From NCBI RefSeq assembly GCF_004000825.1, contig NZ_BILZ01000006.1, positions 1-64,000 on the forward strand: a stretch of DNA of 64,000 nucleotides, read 5' to 3'. Made by a program: the position numbers and the translations under genes. This DNA comes from Paenibacillus kobensis NBRC 15729 (GTDB taxonomy: Bacteria > Bacillota > Bacilli > Paenibacillales > Paenibacillaceae). The notes beneath the pieces were generated by a model. The model searched no databases. It was not told the origin of the DNA and was given only the letters and a program-made list of their open reading frames with translations. This document shows positions 18,601-27,359 of this stretch, piece after piece (position 1 is the first letter of the stretch; every line of letters starts with the position of its first letter).

Positions 18601-19701
18601 TCAGTTGCTGTCCGCTTGCCCGCTTCCCCTCATTTTCCCAATAGTAAGGAGCACTGCCGGAAACAGCAAGCTGAACACGAAGACGTAATACGGCCAAAAT
18701 TCAAACGAATGAATAACTTCCGCATAGTTCGGAAAAATCGATTGCGCCGTTGCAAAGCTGATGAGACCGAGCGGGATCAGCAGCGCTCTCCCGTCATGCA
18801 GACGAAAGATGCCGGACAGACCTGTCTTCACGGCTTGAAGGATCATCGATAACCGGAAAAAGATCGAAATATACCACAGCACGGCGATCAATATTTCGAA
18901 CCGTTCAAAAATGTCGGCAAAACTGATCGTTCGTATGACAAAGTAGCTCGGATAAGTCAAATTGGCGGTCACCTTGCTGCTTAATGTCGCAATGTTACAG
19001 AAGGTCACGATGCAAAACAGCGTTCCGCAAATGATGGAGCTGCGCAGAACGGTGCTCGTCCACTGCTTCGCATTTTGAAAATCGGGCACGAAGAATAGAT
19101 ACAGCACGCTTTCCAGAAAAGGAAAAGCGATAAGCAGAATCGAGGCGTGAACGACCGGTTTGAATCCAAACTCCAACACCGGTTTAATGTTATCGAGTTG
19201 GATAGTCGGAACGAGTGCCGCTATGCTAATCGTCAACAGAAGCATAACCGCCCAGAATAGCAGCTCTGCCGCGCGCCCGGTTACCGTTACACCAGAGCGG
19301 ACCGCATAGATGACAGCGACAAGGATAAGGGCATAGATGGCTTCCGTTGGCGTCTCCGGCAATACAGAAGTCGCCACGAAGTCGCCGATATCCCGCAGTA
19401 CGAGCATAAATAGAAGAAACGAGAAAGCAACCACAAAGAGTAGAGCAATGCTTCTGCCGAGCACATTGCCCATAATGAAAGAGACATAATCAACGAAAGA
19501 TCGCCCATTCATCTGTCTGGCAAGCGCAATGTGCAGCGGACTCATCAACAAATAGCCTGCTAAAGCGACGAATATCGCCAACCAAGCATCCTGCTTTGCA
19601 ATGTTAGCGAGGGAGGCTGGCAGAATAAGCAGTGCGCTTCCAAGCTGCGATAGCGTAAACCACATCGTCGCTTGCCGAACGGTCAGTGACGGCTTCTCCA
19701 A
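18601..19701 (-). CDS. Germinant receptor B subunit (GerAB-like permease), operon 1
   Basis: About 366 residues with ten hydrophobic helices in an amino-acid-permease (APC) fold. Landmarks: LGSALLILPASL in helix 1, GRSFVDYVSFIMG near 70-80, and a C-terminal PYYVFVFSLLFPAVLLTI helix. GerAB-type subunits bind the germinant in the spore inner membrane. TTG 19701 is chosen as start because AGGAGG sits 7 bases upstream; the TTG at 19719 lies before the site. It is the fourth gene of a gerA-gerC-small-gerB operon. Confidence 0.9.
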   Translation of the reverse strand: MEKPSLTVRQATMWFTLSQLGSALLILPASLANIAKQDAWLAIFVALAGYLLMSPLHIALARQMNGRSFVDYVSFIMGNVLGRSIALLFVVAFSFLLFMLVLRDIGDFVATSVLPETPTEAIYALILVAVIYAVRSGVTVTGRAAELLFWAVMLLLTISIAALVPTIQLDNIKPVLEFGFKPVVHASILLIAFPFLESVLYLFFVPDFQNAKQWTSTVLRSSIICGTLFCIVTFCNIATLSSKVTANLTYPSYFVIRTISFADIFERFEILIAVLWYISIFFRLSMILQAVKTGLSGIFRLHDGRALLIPLGLISFATAQSIFPNYAEVIHSFEFWPYYVFVFSLLFPAVLLTIGKMRGSGQADSN

Positions 19702-19720
19702 CTCCACTCCTCCTCTCAAT

Positions 19721-19954
19721 TTAAGTAAACAGAGGCACGACGATTCGATGGATCGGACTGAACATATATTCTATCCATATAAGCGGACTGGGCAGCTCTA
19801 CCTGAAAGATGTGCAGTATACTAAGTCCAATGCCTATCATGAGGATGGAGACGCTGACCAGCAGTTCGCGCCAACGTCCCCCTCCTTTGATCATGGTCCG
19901 ATAGTCCAAGAAACTAGCCGCCACTGCTGCAAGCATGACAATCCCAATAAGCAT
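19721..19954 (-). CDS. Small two-helix membrane protein, candidate germinant receptor D subunit, operon 1
   Basis: 77 residues: helix 1 (about 1-17), a short basic loop (MIKGGGRWRE), helix 2 (about 32-48), then a hydrophobic C-terminal part with Pro. It lies between gerC and gerB, 4 bases after gerC. Some Bacillus receptor operons carry a D subunit of about 75 residues with two helices that modulates germination. Size, topology and context match; the sequence itself is too short to assign by eye. A counterpart occupies the same slot in the second operon (59468-59713). Confidence 0.75.
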   Translation of the reverse strand: MLIGIVMLAAVAASFLDYRTMIKGGGRWRELLVSVSILMIGIGLSILHIFQVELPSPLIWIEYMFSPIHRIVVPLFT

Positions 19955-19958
19955 GCGC

Positions 19959-21179
19959 TCATTCCTTTCTTGTCTCGGGACTGTTATCGAACGGGCTTAT
20001 AATTTTGCCGAACTTGCCGAGTTGATAATGGATTTGAATTTCCACCGGCATGTCCTCGAATCGCTGGTTCCAATCCGCCTTCCACCTATGCCAATCCTTC
20101 GGATACTTCCGGTGGAATGCCTCGCCGAAACCGTATATGTCCACACCGTAACGCTGTTGAACATGACGTATACCCGACATAATGACCTGATTCAACCGTT
20201 TCGCAGCTTCTGTCTGCAACTTGTACATATCCTTAGGTTTAGACAAGTCCATCATGCAGTGCATCTCGCCTACATTGGCGCGAACGTCGATCTTCATCGT
20301 CATGTAAGGCTTGCCGCTGCGGATAGAAGGCTGCATCTTCGTCTTTGCGCCCAACACTTCGACGACGAATTTATCGTCTGAATCCATACATGTCACATTC
20401 GCGACAGTCGAAGTTACATGATTCGTAATATAGGCATACGATTTGCTGTCCGATTCATTCAGCCAACCAAGCAGACGGTCGTCCCGGAAGACGCCAATGC
20501 CTTGATACTTGAAGTTGGCAAAGGTCGCCGGTTGGGCAACGTTCTTGGACGTGATGCCTTTCTTCGCGTCACCGGCAATGGTAAGTCCGGTCAATATCGG
20601 CTCCAGCCCGTCCTTCGTCAACATCTGCATCATGGAGACGACGTTAACGGCCGAGGTCGGCGCCCATGCTTTCGCCGAAACGCGCAGCGATTTCATAAGA
20701 TCCATCGCCGGCAGCACCTCCATTGGCGTGACGAGCGAAAGCATCTGTTTGGCTGAATACTCACGGGCAACCGCCATATTAAAGTCAGGCCTTACTTCAT
20801 GGTCGCGGAGCAAGAAGTCTAGCGTCTGCTTGATCCCTTCACGGGCTACGGTTTCATCGAACAATAGGAACGTCATATGAGACAAATACATTCTGCGGGG
20901 CGCGCTCGTTGTTGACTTGCGCAGCGCTTCGAACAGTGTCGGCGCTTTCTCCGAATATACAATTGTCGCCGATCTCTGGGTATTCGATTTCTGCGACATT
21001 TGGATGGGATCAACAACTTGTACGGATACTTCGTATTGCCCGTCTGCCCGATCGATTCCCATCGCTAGGACCGTCGATATTTCATTCAGCTCCCGCCGGT
21101 TCCAGCAGCCCGTTAAACTTATTAACAACAGAGCAAGGACCATCCTATACCCTATCCGCCGGTATGTACCCAAGTGCAT
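19959..21179 (-). CDS. Germinant receptor C subunit, Ger(x)C lipoprotein, operon 1
   Basis: 406 residues. The signal peptide ends in the lipobox LTGCWNRREL (Cys about 25), the standard Ger(x)C start. STVLAMGIDRADGQYEVSVQVVDP and RRMYLSHMTFLLFDE are conserved N-domain segments. The C-terminal domain ends DIYGFGEAFHRKYPKDWHRWKADWNQRF, matching the usual GxGxxxxRxxPxxW pattern. It is anchored on the spore inner membrane with the A and B subunits. The start follows AAAGGAG. The stop is 4 bases before the small subunit gene. Confidence 0.93.
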   Translation of the reverse strand: MHLGTYRRIGYRMVLALLLISLTGCWNRRELNEISTVLAMGIDRADGQYEVSVQVVDPIQMSQKSNTQRSATIVYSEKAPTLFEALRKSTTSAPRRMYLSHMTFLLFDETVAREGIKQTLDFLLRDHEVRPDFNMAVAREYSAKQMLSLVTPMEVLPAMDLMKSLRVSAKAWAPTSAVNVVSMMQMLTKDGLEPILTGLTIAGDAKKGITSKNVAQPATFANFKYQGIGVFRDDRLLGWLNESDSKSYAYITNHVTSTVANVTCMDSDDKFVVEVLGAKTKMQPSIRSGKPYMTMKIDVRANVGEMHCMMDLSKPKDMYKLQTEAAKRLNQVIMSGIRHVQQRYGVDIYGFGEAFHRKYPKDWHRWKADWNQRFEDMPVEIQIHYQLGKFGKIISPFDNSPETRKE

Positions 21180-21183
21180 CTGC

Positions 21184-22638
21184 TCAGCTCCTTTGTCTGG
21201 ACCGTTTTGTATTCAACCGGTACGGCAGACGGACTAGTGCATCTTTCTGCGCATCCGCTTTGTATGGCGCATAGGGTCTCATGTACGGAACGCCGAACGA
21301 TTGCAGCCCGCACAAATGGATGACGAGCACGATAATACCGATCGTTAATCCGAAAGCGCCGAAAGCTGCTGCCAATCCCATAAAAATAAAACGAAGGATC
21401 CGAATGGCGATGGACATCGAATATGAAGGAATCACGAAGTTGGATATCGCCGTGATCGCCAATACGATTACCATCGCTGCAGAAACGATGCTGGCTTCTA
21501 CTGCCGCTTGTCCAATGACGATCGTACCCACGATCGATACGGCTTGTCCGATCGTTCTTGGCATGCGGATGCCGGCTTCTCTTAATATTTCGAACGTCAC
21601 TTCCATCAGCACGGCTTCGATGAACGCAGGAAACGGTACACCTTCCCGTTGTGCGGCAAGACTGAGCAGCAGCTGCGTCGGCAGCATGTCTTGATGATAG
21701 GTCGTCAATGCAATATAGATCGCTGGCGCAAACATGCAGATGAAGAGAGAAAGATACCGAAGCATACGAATCAAGCTGCTGTAGATATACGACTCATAAT
21801 AATCTTCCGCGGACTGCATGAAGTCGGCGAACAACGACGGAGCCAACAGCACAAAAGGCGATCCATCGATAAAAATAGCGGCCTTTCCATCCAGGATGCC
21901 CGCCGCAATGACGTCCGGGCGGTCCGTATTATAGAGAAGCGGAAATATCGTCCGCGGCTTGTCTTTCAGCAGCCATTCTTCAATATATTCGCCTTCCAGC
22001 ACTTTCTCCAATTGACTGTTCCGCAGCCGCTCGGTTAATTGACGAATGAGCTGATCGCCCGCAATACCTTGCACGTACATGATCGTTATATCCGTCTTCG
22101 TCATTGAGCCCACCGGAATCGTTTGCACCCGCACCCGTACGTCCTTTACCCTCCGGCGAACAAGCGTCGTATTCGTATGCAGCGATTCCGTGAACGATTG
22201 CTGCGGTCCTCGTACGACCGGCTGCGCTTTCGACTCCGTAATGGCGCGGTCTTCCCAACCCGGCAGCGACACCGCCAACGCCTCGCGCGAATGATCAAGC
22301 AGCACAAGCACACTTCCGGATAGAAGTTGATCCATCGCCTCTTCCCTCGACGCCGTAAGCTGTACTTCGTCGCTGGCGATAATACTCTCCTTCAAATAAT
22401 GGACCGTGACCGGCTTCATCTCGTCATACACACGGTCAAGAATAGCCGAGATCAGACTATCCTGCACCAAATGCTTCTCAACCATGCCATCTAAAAAAAT
22501 AAGCGCCAGACGGATCTGCTGCATGACGGTTATTTCCCGTACGATGAGATCCGAGCTTTCCCCCATAATCGATTGGATGCTCTTGATGTTAAGATCCAGC
22601 CTGTCCGAGAAGGCGGATTGGTGATTGATGCTTGCCAT
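21184..22638 (-). CDS. Germinant receptor A subunit (GerAA-like), operon 1
   Basis: 484 residues. A soluble N-domain (about 1-260) includes SGSVLVLLDHSREALAVSLPGWEDRAITE and the conserved VRGPQQSFTESLHTNTTLVRRR stretch. A membrane C-domain with at least four helices follows, carrying LREAGIRMPRTIGQAVSIVG and IGQAAVEASIVSAAMV. Start 22638 follows GGAGGGA; the frame upstream to 22770 runs across a hairpin and is unlikely to be translated. It is the first gene of operon 1. The A subunit forms the oligomeric channel-like scaffold of the receptor. Confidence 0.93.
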   Translation of the reverse strand: MASINHQSAFSDRLDLNIKSIQSIMGESSDLIVREITVMQQIRLALIFLDGMVEKHLVQDSLISAILDRVYDEMKPVTVHYLKESIIASDEVQLTASREEAMDQLLSGSVLVLLDHSREALAVSLPGWEDRAITESKAQPVVRGPQQSFTESLHTNTTLVRRRVKDVRVRVQTIPVGSMTKTDITIMYVQGIAGDQLIRQLTERLRNSQLEKVLEGEYIEEWLLKDKPRTIFPLLYNTDRPDVIAAGILDGKAAIFIDGSPFVLLAPSLFADFMQSAEDYYESYIYSSLIRMLRYLSLFICMFAPAIYIALTTYHQDMLPTQLLLSLAAQREGVPFPAFIEAVLMEVTFEILREAGIRMPRTIGQAVSIVGTIVIGQAAVEASIVSAAMVIVLAITAISNFVIPSYSMSIAIRILRFIFMGLAAAFGAFGLTIGIIVLVIHLCGLQSFGVPYMRPYAPYKADAQKDALVRLPYRLNTKRSRQRS

Positions 22639-22662
22639 GTCATCCCTCCACCTCGTAAGTAT

Positions 22663-22696
22663 TTCCAATAAAACAAAAAAGCCGCTCGAAAGCGGC
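22663..22696 (-). terminator. Terminator-like hairpin in the gerA1 leader
   Basis: GCCGCT-CGAA/TTCG-AGCGGC (22681-22696) followed on the minus strand by TTTTTTGTTTTATT, located 25-58 bases upstream of gerA1. No minus-strand gene precedes it, so it may act as an attenuator in the ger leader or end a short upstream transcript. Confidence 0.65.
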
Positions 22697-22825
22697 AGCA
22701 AAGATGAAATATACCGTAACGAAAGACTAGCTCCAAGCTCCGCCTGACATGATAGACAAACACTCGGCATATGGATTACCGATTATATGCATACCATTCG
22801 CCTGAAGCTGAAAGGAGGAAAATTC

Positions 22826-24097
22826 ATGTACAGCAAGACAGTGCTGCTTGCAGCTAACCGGAACAGAAACACCGTTACGGTCATAGATGCAAGGTCGAAC
22901 CGCATCGAGCGCCTTATCCCGGTCGGTCCAGGTCCAACCGGCATCGCGGTCGGGCCGAACGAGCATGCCTACGTTAACAACTTCGCCGGTTCAACCGTGT
23001 CGGTCGTTCGATATACGACTGGGGAATATGTTGCTACCGTACCTGTCGGCATTGATCCCGTTGGCATCGCGGCATCGCCCAATCGGCGATACGTATACGT
23101 TTCAAGCACTGGCGATGATTCGATAACGCAAATATCGACTTCGACTAATGAAGTGCTTTCCCAAACTCCGGCCGGCGGGGATGACCCGACAGCTATCGCC
23201 TTCTCGCCCGTTGGCGACCTGTCCTATGTCTGTTTGTCCGGCGGAGGAGCGGTTGCAGTCATTGATCTGGCAGATCCGAATCAAGGAGGAAATGGTCTGC
23301 CCGTAGGCTCCACGCCCAATGATGTCGTATTCAATGAGGCCGGCACACGGGCTTATGTCACGAATAGAGACAGTCAGACGGTATCCGTCATCGATACAAG
23401 CGTAAATTTCGTAATGAATGATATTCCGATTCCTGGCGCCGTCTCTCCCACCAAAAATGTTCTGTCCCCGGACGGCAGCACGCTATATGTATGCGACTCC
23501 GGTACCAACTCGGTCTACATGATCAGTACCGTTACCGAGACCGTCGTCGGTGCCATTACGATACCGGATCCAGTATCCGTTGCCGTGTCCCGTATGCGAG
23601 ACCGGTTATATGTCGGAAGCGGAGCGGGAGGCTCTATAACGGTCATCGATACGAAAGTTCATGCGGTCGTCGACACCATCACCGGTATCGACGAGCCTTA
23701 CGCGCTGGCCGTAACGGACATTGAACCGTTCCCATTATCCACCGGCATTCTCGACCGGCAGGCTGGAGATGAATTTTATGTCAATATCAATTATTTGAAC
23801 ACTTCCAGCACGGATCTCGCCGAGGTCATCGTTCTCGCGTTCGATTATACATCCGGCAGCAAGGTGCCGTTCATCCACGAACAATTCTCCATCTCGCCTA
23901 ATCAGCTTATGACGAAGAAATATTGGGTCTCCTTCACACGGAAGTTCGAGTTCCAATTCGGCATTACGTGTACGCTGGCCGCCGATGTACTCATCTCGAT
24001 CTGGCCGACGGACGCTGCCGGCAACGTCATTCCGGAGCTTCGTCTTCTGCCTACGCAGCTATCGGTTATCTCCAGCTTGACGCCTAACGTGCCGTGA
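22826..24097 (+). CDS. YVTN-family beta-propeller protein
   Basis: 423 residues, no signal peptide. About seven repeats of roughly 40 residues (1-305), each with an NTV.VID... strand and motifs such as VAVGPNEHAYVNN, YVYVSSTGDDSI, AYVTNRDSQTVSVIDT and TLYVCDSGTNSVYMI. This is the YVTN propeller of surface and cell-contact proteins. The C-terminal 110 residues form a separate beta-rich domain (GILDRQAGDEFYVNINYLNT...). Start set by AAAGGAGGAAA. It is divergent from ger operon 1, and may be a spore or surface protein. Propeller closure and ligand are unknown. Confidence 0.85.
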   Translation: MYSKTVLLAANRNRNTVTVIDARSNRIERLIPVGPGPTGIAVGPNEHAYVNNFAGSTVSVVRYTTGEYVATVPVGIDPVGIAASPNRRYVYVSSTGDDSITQISTSTNEVLSQTPAGGDDPTAIAFSPVGDLSYVCLSGGGAVAVIDLADPNQGGNGLPVGSTPNDVVFNEAGTRAYVTNRDSQTVSVIDTSVNFVMNDIPIPGAVSPTKNVLSPDGSTLYVCDSGTNSVYMISTVTETVVGAITIPDPVSVAVSRMRDRLYVGSGAGGSITVIDTKVHAVVDTITGIDEPYALAVTDIEPFPLSTGILDRQAGDEFYVNINYLNTSSTDLAEVIVLAFDYTSGSKVPFIHEQFSISPNQLMTKKYWVSFTRKFEFQFGITCTLAADVLISIWPTDAAGNVIPELRLLPTQLSVISSLTPNVP

Positions 24098-24135
24098 TAA
24101 GACTAATGTAGTTCCAAGGTGATCGTAACGCTTCC

Positions 24136-24192
24136 AGGCGGTAAAAAGAGGAGGCCATTGTATAGTGCAGTGGCCTCCTCTTTTTACCGCCT
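24136..24192. terminator. Long perfect bidirectional terminator
   Basis: A 22-base inverted repeat (24136-24157 with 24171-24192) containing AAAAAGAGG / CCTCTTTTT, so both strands read a stem followed by Ts. It lies between the convergent YVTN and LysR genes. Confidence 0.9.
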
Positions 24193-24226
24193 GTATGATT
24201 CAACTACCGTTCTCCTTTAGTTGAAC

Positions 24227-25135
24227 TTACTTTGTGCCTGGTAAAACATTACCTTGCATTTCTTTTATGAGTTCTAAGAATTGAACAACTTCCTTGGATG
24301 GATGTAATGGATATATCAAACCATATGGAACTTCGAAATCTAAATCACTAGGGATCGTCACCAAGGATGGATGAATATCTGCCCACGCCTCCAATGTTAA
24401 CATAACCGTATTACTTTCCTCGCAGCGATTAAACACATCAAGATCATAGAGACGCGGAACATCCTTAATTTGTATTTGAGGATGTTTCATTTTCAGGAAA
24501 TCACGTATGTCATGAATGACGGCACTATTCCCACCGTTCACTACAGCCAATCTTTCCCCATACAAATCTTTGACAGAAAGTGTTTTTCTTGAAGCCAGCC
24601 TATGTTGCCGAGATACAGCAAAGCAAACGCGGTAACTCCCCAGTTCGAGCACACGGTAGTAATCCTTGAAGTTATCTGTAAGAAATGGCCCCGCAATGAT
24701 ATCGAGCGATTGGCCAATCATGCGGTAAGTGGTTGGGAGTGTATGTGCGTCATCTTCGAAATGAACGATGTTTATTCCGAATTGAGGGTATAGGTCGCTA
24801 ATTCCATTCCACAAATCAATCAAAACCTTACAGGGATTAAGCATCGAAGTACCCACCCGAACAATATGCCGATTAGCCTTTGCAGAGTGATGCATGCGGA
24901 TAAGAGATTCTTGAAAATACTGCAGCATATATTTCGCATCTTTGATAAAAGCTGTTCCTGCCTTTGTGAGGCTGACACCGTGGTTGGTACGGTTAAAAAG
25001 TGGGACTCCGGCTTGCTTTTCCAACAAATTCATTTGTTTCATCACTGCGGTTGAAGAAATAAACAGCTTTTCGGCTGCCTTAGAAAAGCTTCCGGACTCC
25101 ACCACTTGAACAAACGTCTTCAGTTGCTCCATCAT
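24227..25135 (-). CDS. LysR-family transcriptional regulator
   Basis: 302 residues. The N-terminal winged helix contains FVQVVESGSFSKAAEKLFISSTAVMKQMNLLEKQAGVPLF, the standard LysR reading head. A PBP-like effector domain (about 92-295) follows. The start is behind AAGGAGG. It is divergent from an SDR gene, with a near-ideal LysR box in the shared intergenic region, so it most likely controls that gene and itself. The inducer is unknown. Confidence 0.92.
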   Translation of the reverse strand: MMEQLKTFVQVVESGSFSKAAEKLFISSTAVMKQMNLLEKQAGVPLFNRTNHGVSLTKAGTAFIKDAKYMLQYFQESLIRMHHSAKANRHIVRVGTSMLNPCKVLIDLWNGISDLYPQFGINIVHFEDDAHTLPTTYRMIGQSLDIIAGPFLTDNFKDYYRVLELGSYRVCFAVSRQHRLASRKTLSVKDLYGERLAVVNGGNSAVIHDIRDFLKMKHPQIQIKDVPRLYDLDVFNRCEESNTVMLTLEAWADIHPSLVTIPSDLDFEVPYGLIYPLHPSKEVVQFLELIKEMQGNVLPGTK

Positions 25136-25164
25136 TCAGGCAGACTCCTCCTTTTGCATCAACC

Positions 25165-25189
25165 ATAAGTTAATACCATGCTAACTTAT
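25165..25189. promoter_or_regulatory. Candidate LysR box
   Basis: ATAAGTTA-9 nt-TAACTTAT is a perfect inverted repeat containing a T-N11-A core, midway between the divergent lysR and SDR genes. Typical LysR recognition sites have exactly this form and position. Confidence 0.65.
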
Positions 25190-25296
25190 TTGAAATTCCG
25201 CATCAAGCTGCTAAGCCGTAACATTATAGAAGAACGAATGAGTAAACAGAAGCTTTAAAAATACTACACACAGGAACTTTATTGGAGGAGAATACG

Positions 25297-26136
25297 ATGG
25301 AAAACAAAGTCTGGTTCATTACAGGAGCCTCTCGCGGATTAGGGCGCATTTGGGCGGAGGCCGCACTCTCTCGCGGGGATAAGGTTGCCGCGACCGCTCG
25401 AACACCGGAAAGCATCGCCGAACTTAAGGAACGTTTCGGAGACGCGGTTCTCCCTCTAGCGCTCGATGTAACGGATTCCCAGCAGGTCGAGCATGTCGTT
25501 CAGCAGGCTCATGCGCATTTCGGCAGGTTGGACGTCGTCCTAAACAATGCCGGTTACACACTGGTTGGCACGACTGAGGAGGCTGACGAATCCGACATCC
25601 GCGAACTATTTGACACCAATTACTTTGGTACGCTTCGTGTCATCCAAGCTGCCCTGCCTCTGCTTCGACTTCAGGGCAGCGGGCACATTCTCGGCGTCTC
25701 AAGTGCCATGGGGATTGTTGCGGCCCCGCTCATCGGCTTCTATTGCGCGTCCAAATGGGCAGTCGAAGCATTGCACGACAGCCTCGCTCAAGAGGTTAAC
25801 AGCTTCGGCATTAAGGTCACGTTGCTCGAGCTGGGCGCCTTTGCAACTGACTTTGGAAGCCCCCTGTCCATGAAGACATCACAGGGAATGGAAGTTTACG
25901 CTGAACTTCGGAATCGGGTGTCCGTTCGTTTATCGACAGAAGAACGAGGCGATCCGAGTGCGACGGCCGAAGCGATTCTTCAAATCATAGACGCCGAGGA
26001 CCCGCCTCTGCGGTTTGCGGTCGGCGCAGGGGTCTTGCCTTTGGTGCGCGGAGTCTATGCTGATCGTTTAGCCACTTGGGAAACATGGGAAGCTGTTTCG
26101 AACGGAGCGCAAGGAACGTCGATAAGCCACCGTTAG
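25297..26136 (+). CDS. Short-chain dehydrogenase/reductase
   Basis: 279 residues, classical SDR. The cofactor loop TGASRGLG is at 9-16, NNAG at 83-86, catalytic Ser at VSSA (about 135), and Tyr149/Lys153 in YCASK. The basic residue after the glycine motif (R13) and AATAR point to NADP(H). The closest impression is the AKR-like oxidoreductase group of 280-residue SDRs acting on unknown carbonyl or hydroxyl substrates. The start 25297 follows TTGGAGGAG. It is divergently paired with the LysR regulator, its likely controller. Confidence 0.9.
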   Translation: MENKVWFITGASRGLGRIWAEAALSRGDKVAATARTPESIAELKERFGDAVLPLALDVTDSQQVEHVVQQAHAHFGRLDVVLNNAGYTLVGTTEEADESDIRELFDTNYFGTLRVIQAALPLLRLQGSGHILGVSSAMGIVAAPLIGFYCASKWAVEALHDSLAQEVNSFGIKVTLLELGAFATDFGSPLSMKTSQGMEVYAELRNRVSVRLSTEERGDPSATAEAILQIIDAEDPPLRFAVGAGVLPLVRGVYADRLATWETWEAVSNGAQGTSISHR

Positions 26137-26158
26137 ATCTGGAATGAGTAAAAGGTAA

Positions 26159-26199
26159 AGGGGGCAGCTGCCAATAAGGCAGTCTGTCCCCTGTTTTTT
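26159..26199 (+). terminator. Terminator of the SDR gene
   Basis: GGGGCAG..CTGCC and GGCAG..CTGTCCCC form an interrupted stem of about 14 pairs, followed by TGTTTTTTG. Confidence 0.85.
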
Positions 26200-26331
26200 G
26201 CAATACTTCTAACTGATCCTATACGTAGCTTCAATTCAACTCTTCTGCCCTTTAGTTGAACGGCGGCGGAGATTACTAAATGAGGTCTGCCGTTATTGTA
26301 CCGAGGGAGTTGAATCCACGGGTTCATTCGG

Positions 26332-26802
26332 TTAAAACAATCCCCGACGAATGAAATTAGCTGTCACTGGGACTTTGCCCACTTCCCTCGACCATACAGA
26401 CAACTGGCCGATATGATGGATTTCATGGGCGATGACATGCCGCATGATTTCTCCGTATTTGAAGTTTACGGGCTCCCCCGTAGGTGCTAATTCAGATAAC
26501 ACTTTCAATTCCATTTCATTAGTCCACGACATGACAAAAGGACGAACTTCCTCGTGAAACCTGGCGGATAAATCCGTCACTTGCTGCAGGCTGGCATAGG
26601 ATTCGAACGGCTCCGTGAACTCTGGCTTCCCTTGTAGAGCAGATATCCAACTGAATTCCACATCCGCAATATGAAACAACGTGTGCAAAATGCCTCCAGT
26701 CCCGCCCGTTCGCTTCTTGAGTAGTTCTTCTACGGAAACGTCTTGGCACCAAGCGAGCCAGTCTTGCCGAACTTGCCAGTTATACTCGAATAATTTCAAC
26801 AT
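26332..26802 (-). CDS. DinB-family four-helix-bundle protein
   Basis: 156 residues. The DinB/YfiT-type metal triad is visible: His in GILHTLFHIADVEFSW (about 38-44) and the HVIAHEIHHIGQ pair (about 125-135). The fold is associated with bacillithiol or mycothiol-dependent S-transfer and stress proteins. TAGGAGG precedes the start. It is a monocistronic leftward gene. The specific substrate is unknown. Confidence 0.88.
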   Translation of the reverse strand: MLKLFEYNWQVRQDWLAWCQDVSVEELLKKRTGGTGGILHTLFHIADVEFSWISALQGKPEFTEPFESYASLQQVTDLSARFHEEVRPFVMSWTNEMELKVLSELAPTGEPVNFKYGEIMRHVIAHEIHHIGQLSVWSREVGKVPVTANFIRRGLF

Positions 26803-26882
26803 CTGAGTTGCCTCCTATTAAATTCTTATTTATACATGATGACTTCTAGTGTGTCAACCATCGGGACATGGAGTCCCTTAAA

Positions 26883-26990
26883 TTAGTAGAAGTCTTGCAG
26901 TTTCTGTTTGTTCATCCCATATCCTTGGAACATAGCAATGATCCCTATCAACAGCATCAAACACTGAAAATGACACCATTTAATATTCAC
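26883..26990 (-). CDS. Possible 35-residue membrane peptide
   Basis: From a GTG at 26990 a short frame contains a hydrophobic stretch (CLMLLIGIIAMFQGYG) and a polar tail ending KLQDFY, TAA at 26883-26885. No good ribosome site is visible, so this is only a candidate. Otherwise the 26803-27010 interval holds nothing I can identify. Confidence 0.2.
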   Translation of the reverse strand: MNIKWCHFQCLMLLIGIIAMFQGYGMNKQKLQDFY

Positions 26991-27010
26991 CCGTATTTCA
27001 AGATTCTAAC

Positions 27011-27331
27011 TCAATCCCTACCGCTTGCAGTGAAATAATAACAAAAAAGAACGGCTGATAATTCAGCCGTCCGGTGGGACAAATATGTCTTATGCTCTTC
27101 ATAATAACGGTATATTTTGCCGAACACGCGGTTCGCAAGCTGTTGGGGCAGAAGATCGTTCAACCGTCTCACCACGTCACTCATTGGCGTTTCCGATGGA
27201 ATTTCCCCGCTAATGAGCCTCGCCAAGTCAACCTCGAACAGCCCATCCAACGGCTGAAGACAATTTCCGAACCGATAGATGGCCTTCTCACCAACCTGCT
27301 CAACTAACTCATAGTGGAGACAGATTGCCAT
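27011..27331 (-). CDS. Conserved-looking hypothetical protein
   Basis: 106 residues, soluble, no signal peptide or recognisable domain. Features: MAICLHYELVEQVGEKAIYRFG at the start, and an acidic-helical middle with VVRRLNDLLPQQLANRVFGKIYRYYEEH. A good ribosome site (GAGGGGAGAAGG) precedes ATG 27331, and codon use is like its neighbours, so it is probably a real gene. It lies 28 bases downstream of the DMT transporter gene. Confidence 0.6.
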   Translation of the reverse strand: MAICLHYELVEQVGEKAIYRFGNCLQPLDGLFEVDLARLISGEIPSETPMSDVVRRLNDLLPQQLANRVFGKIYRYYEEHKTYLSHRTAELSAVLFCYYFTASGRD

Positions 27332-27359
27332 ATACGACCTTCTCCCCTCTCGCCTTGCA

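Noticed and set aside
22727-22966. 79-codon minus-strand frame upstream of the gerA1 leader hairpin
   Set aside because: Antisense to the start of the YVTN gene with no ribosome site; the hairpin at 22663-22696 is therefore treated as a leader element.
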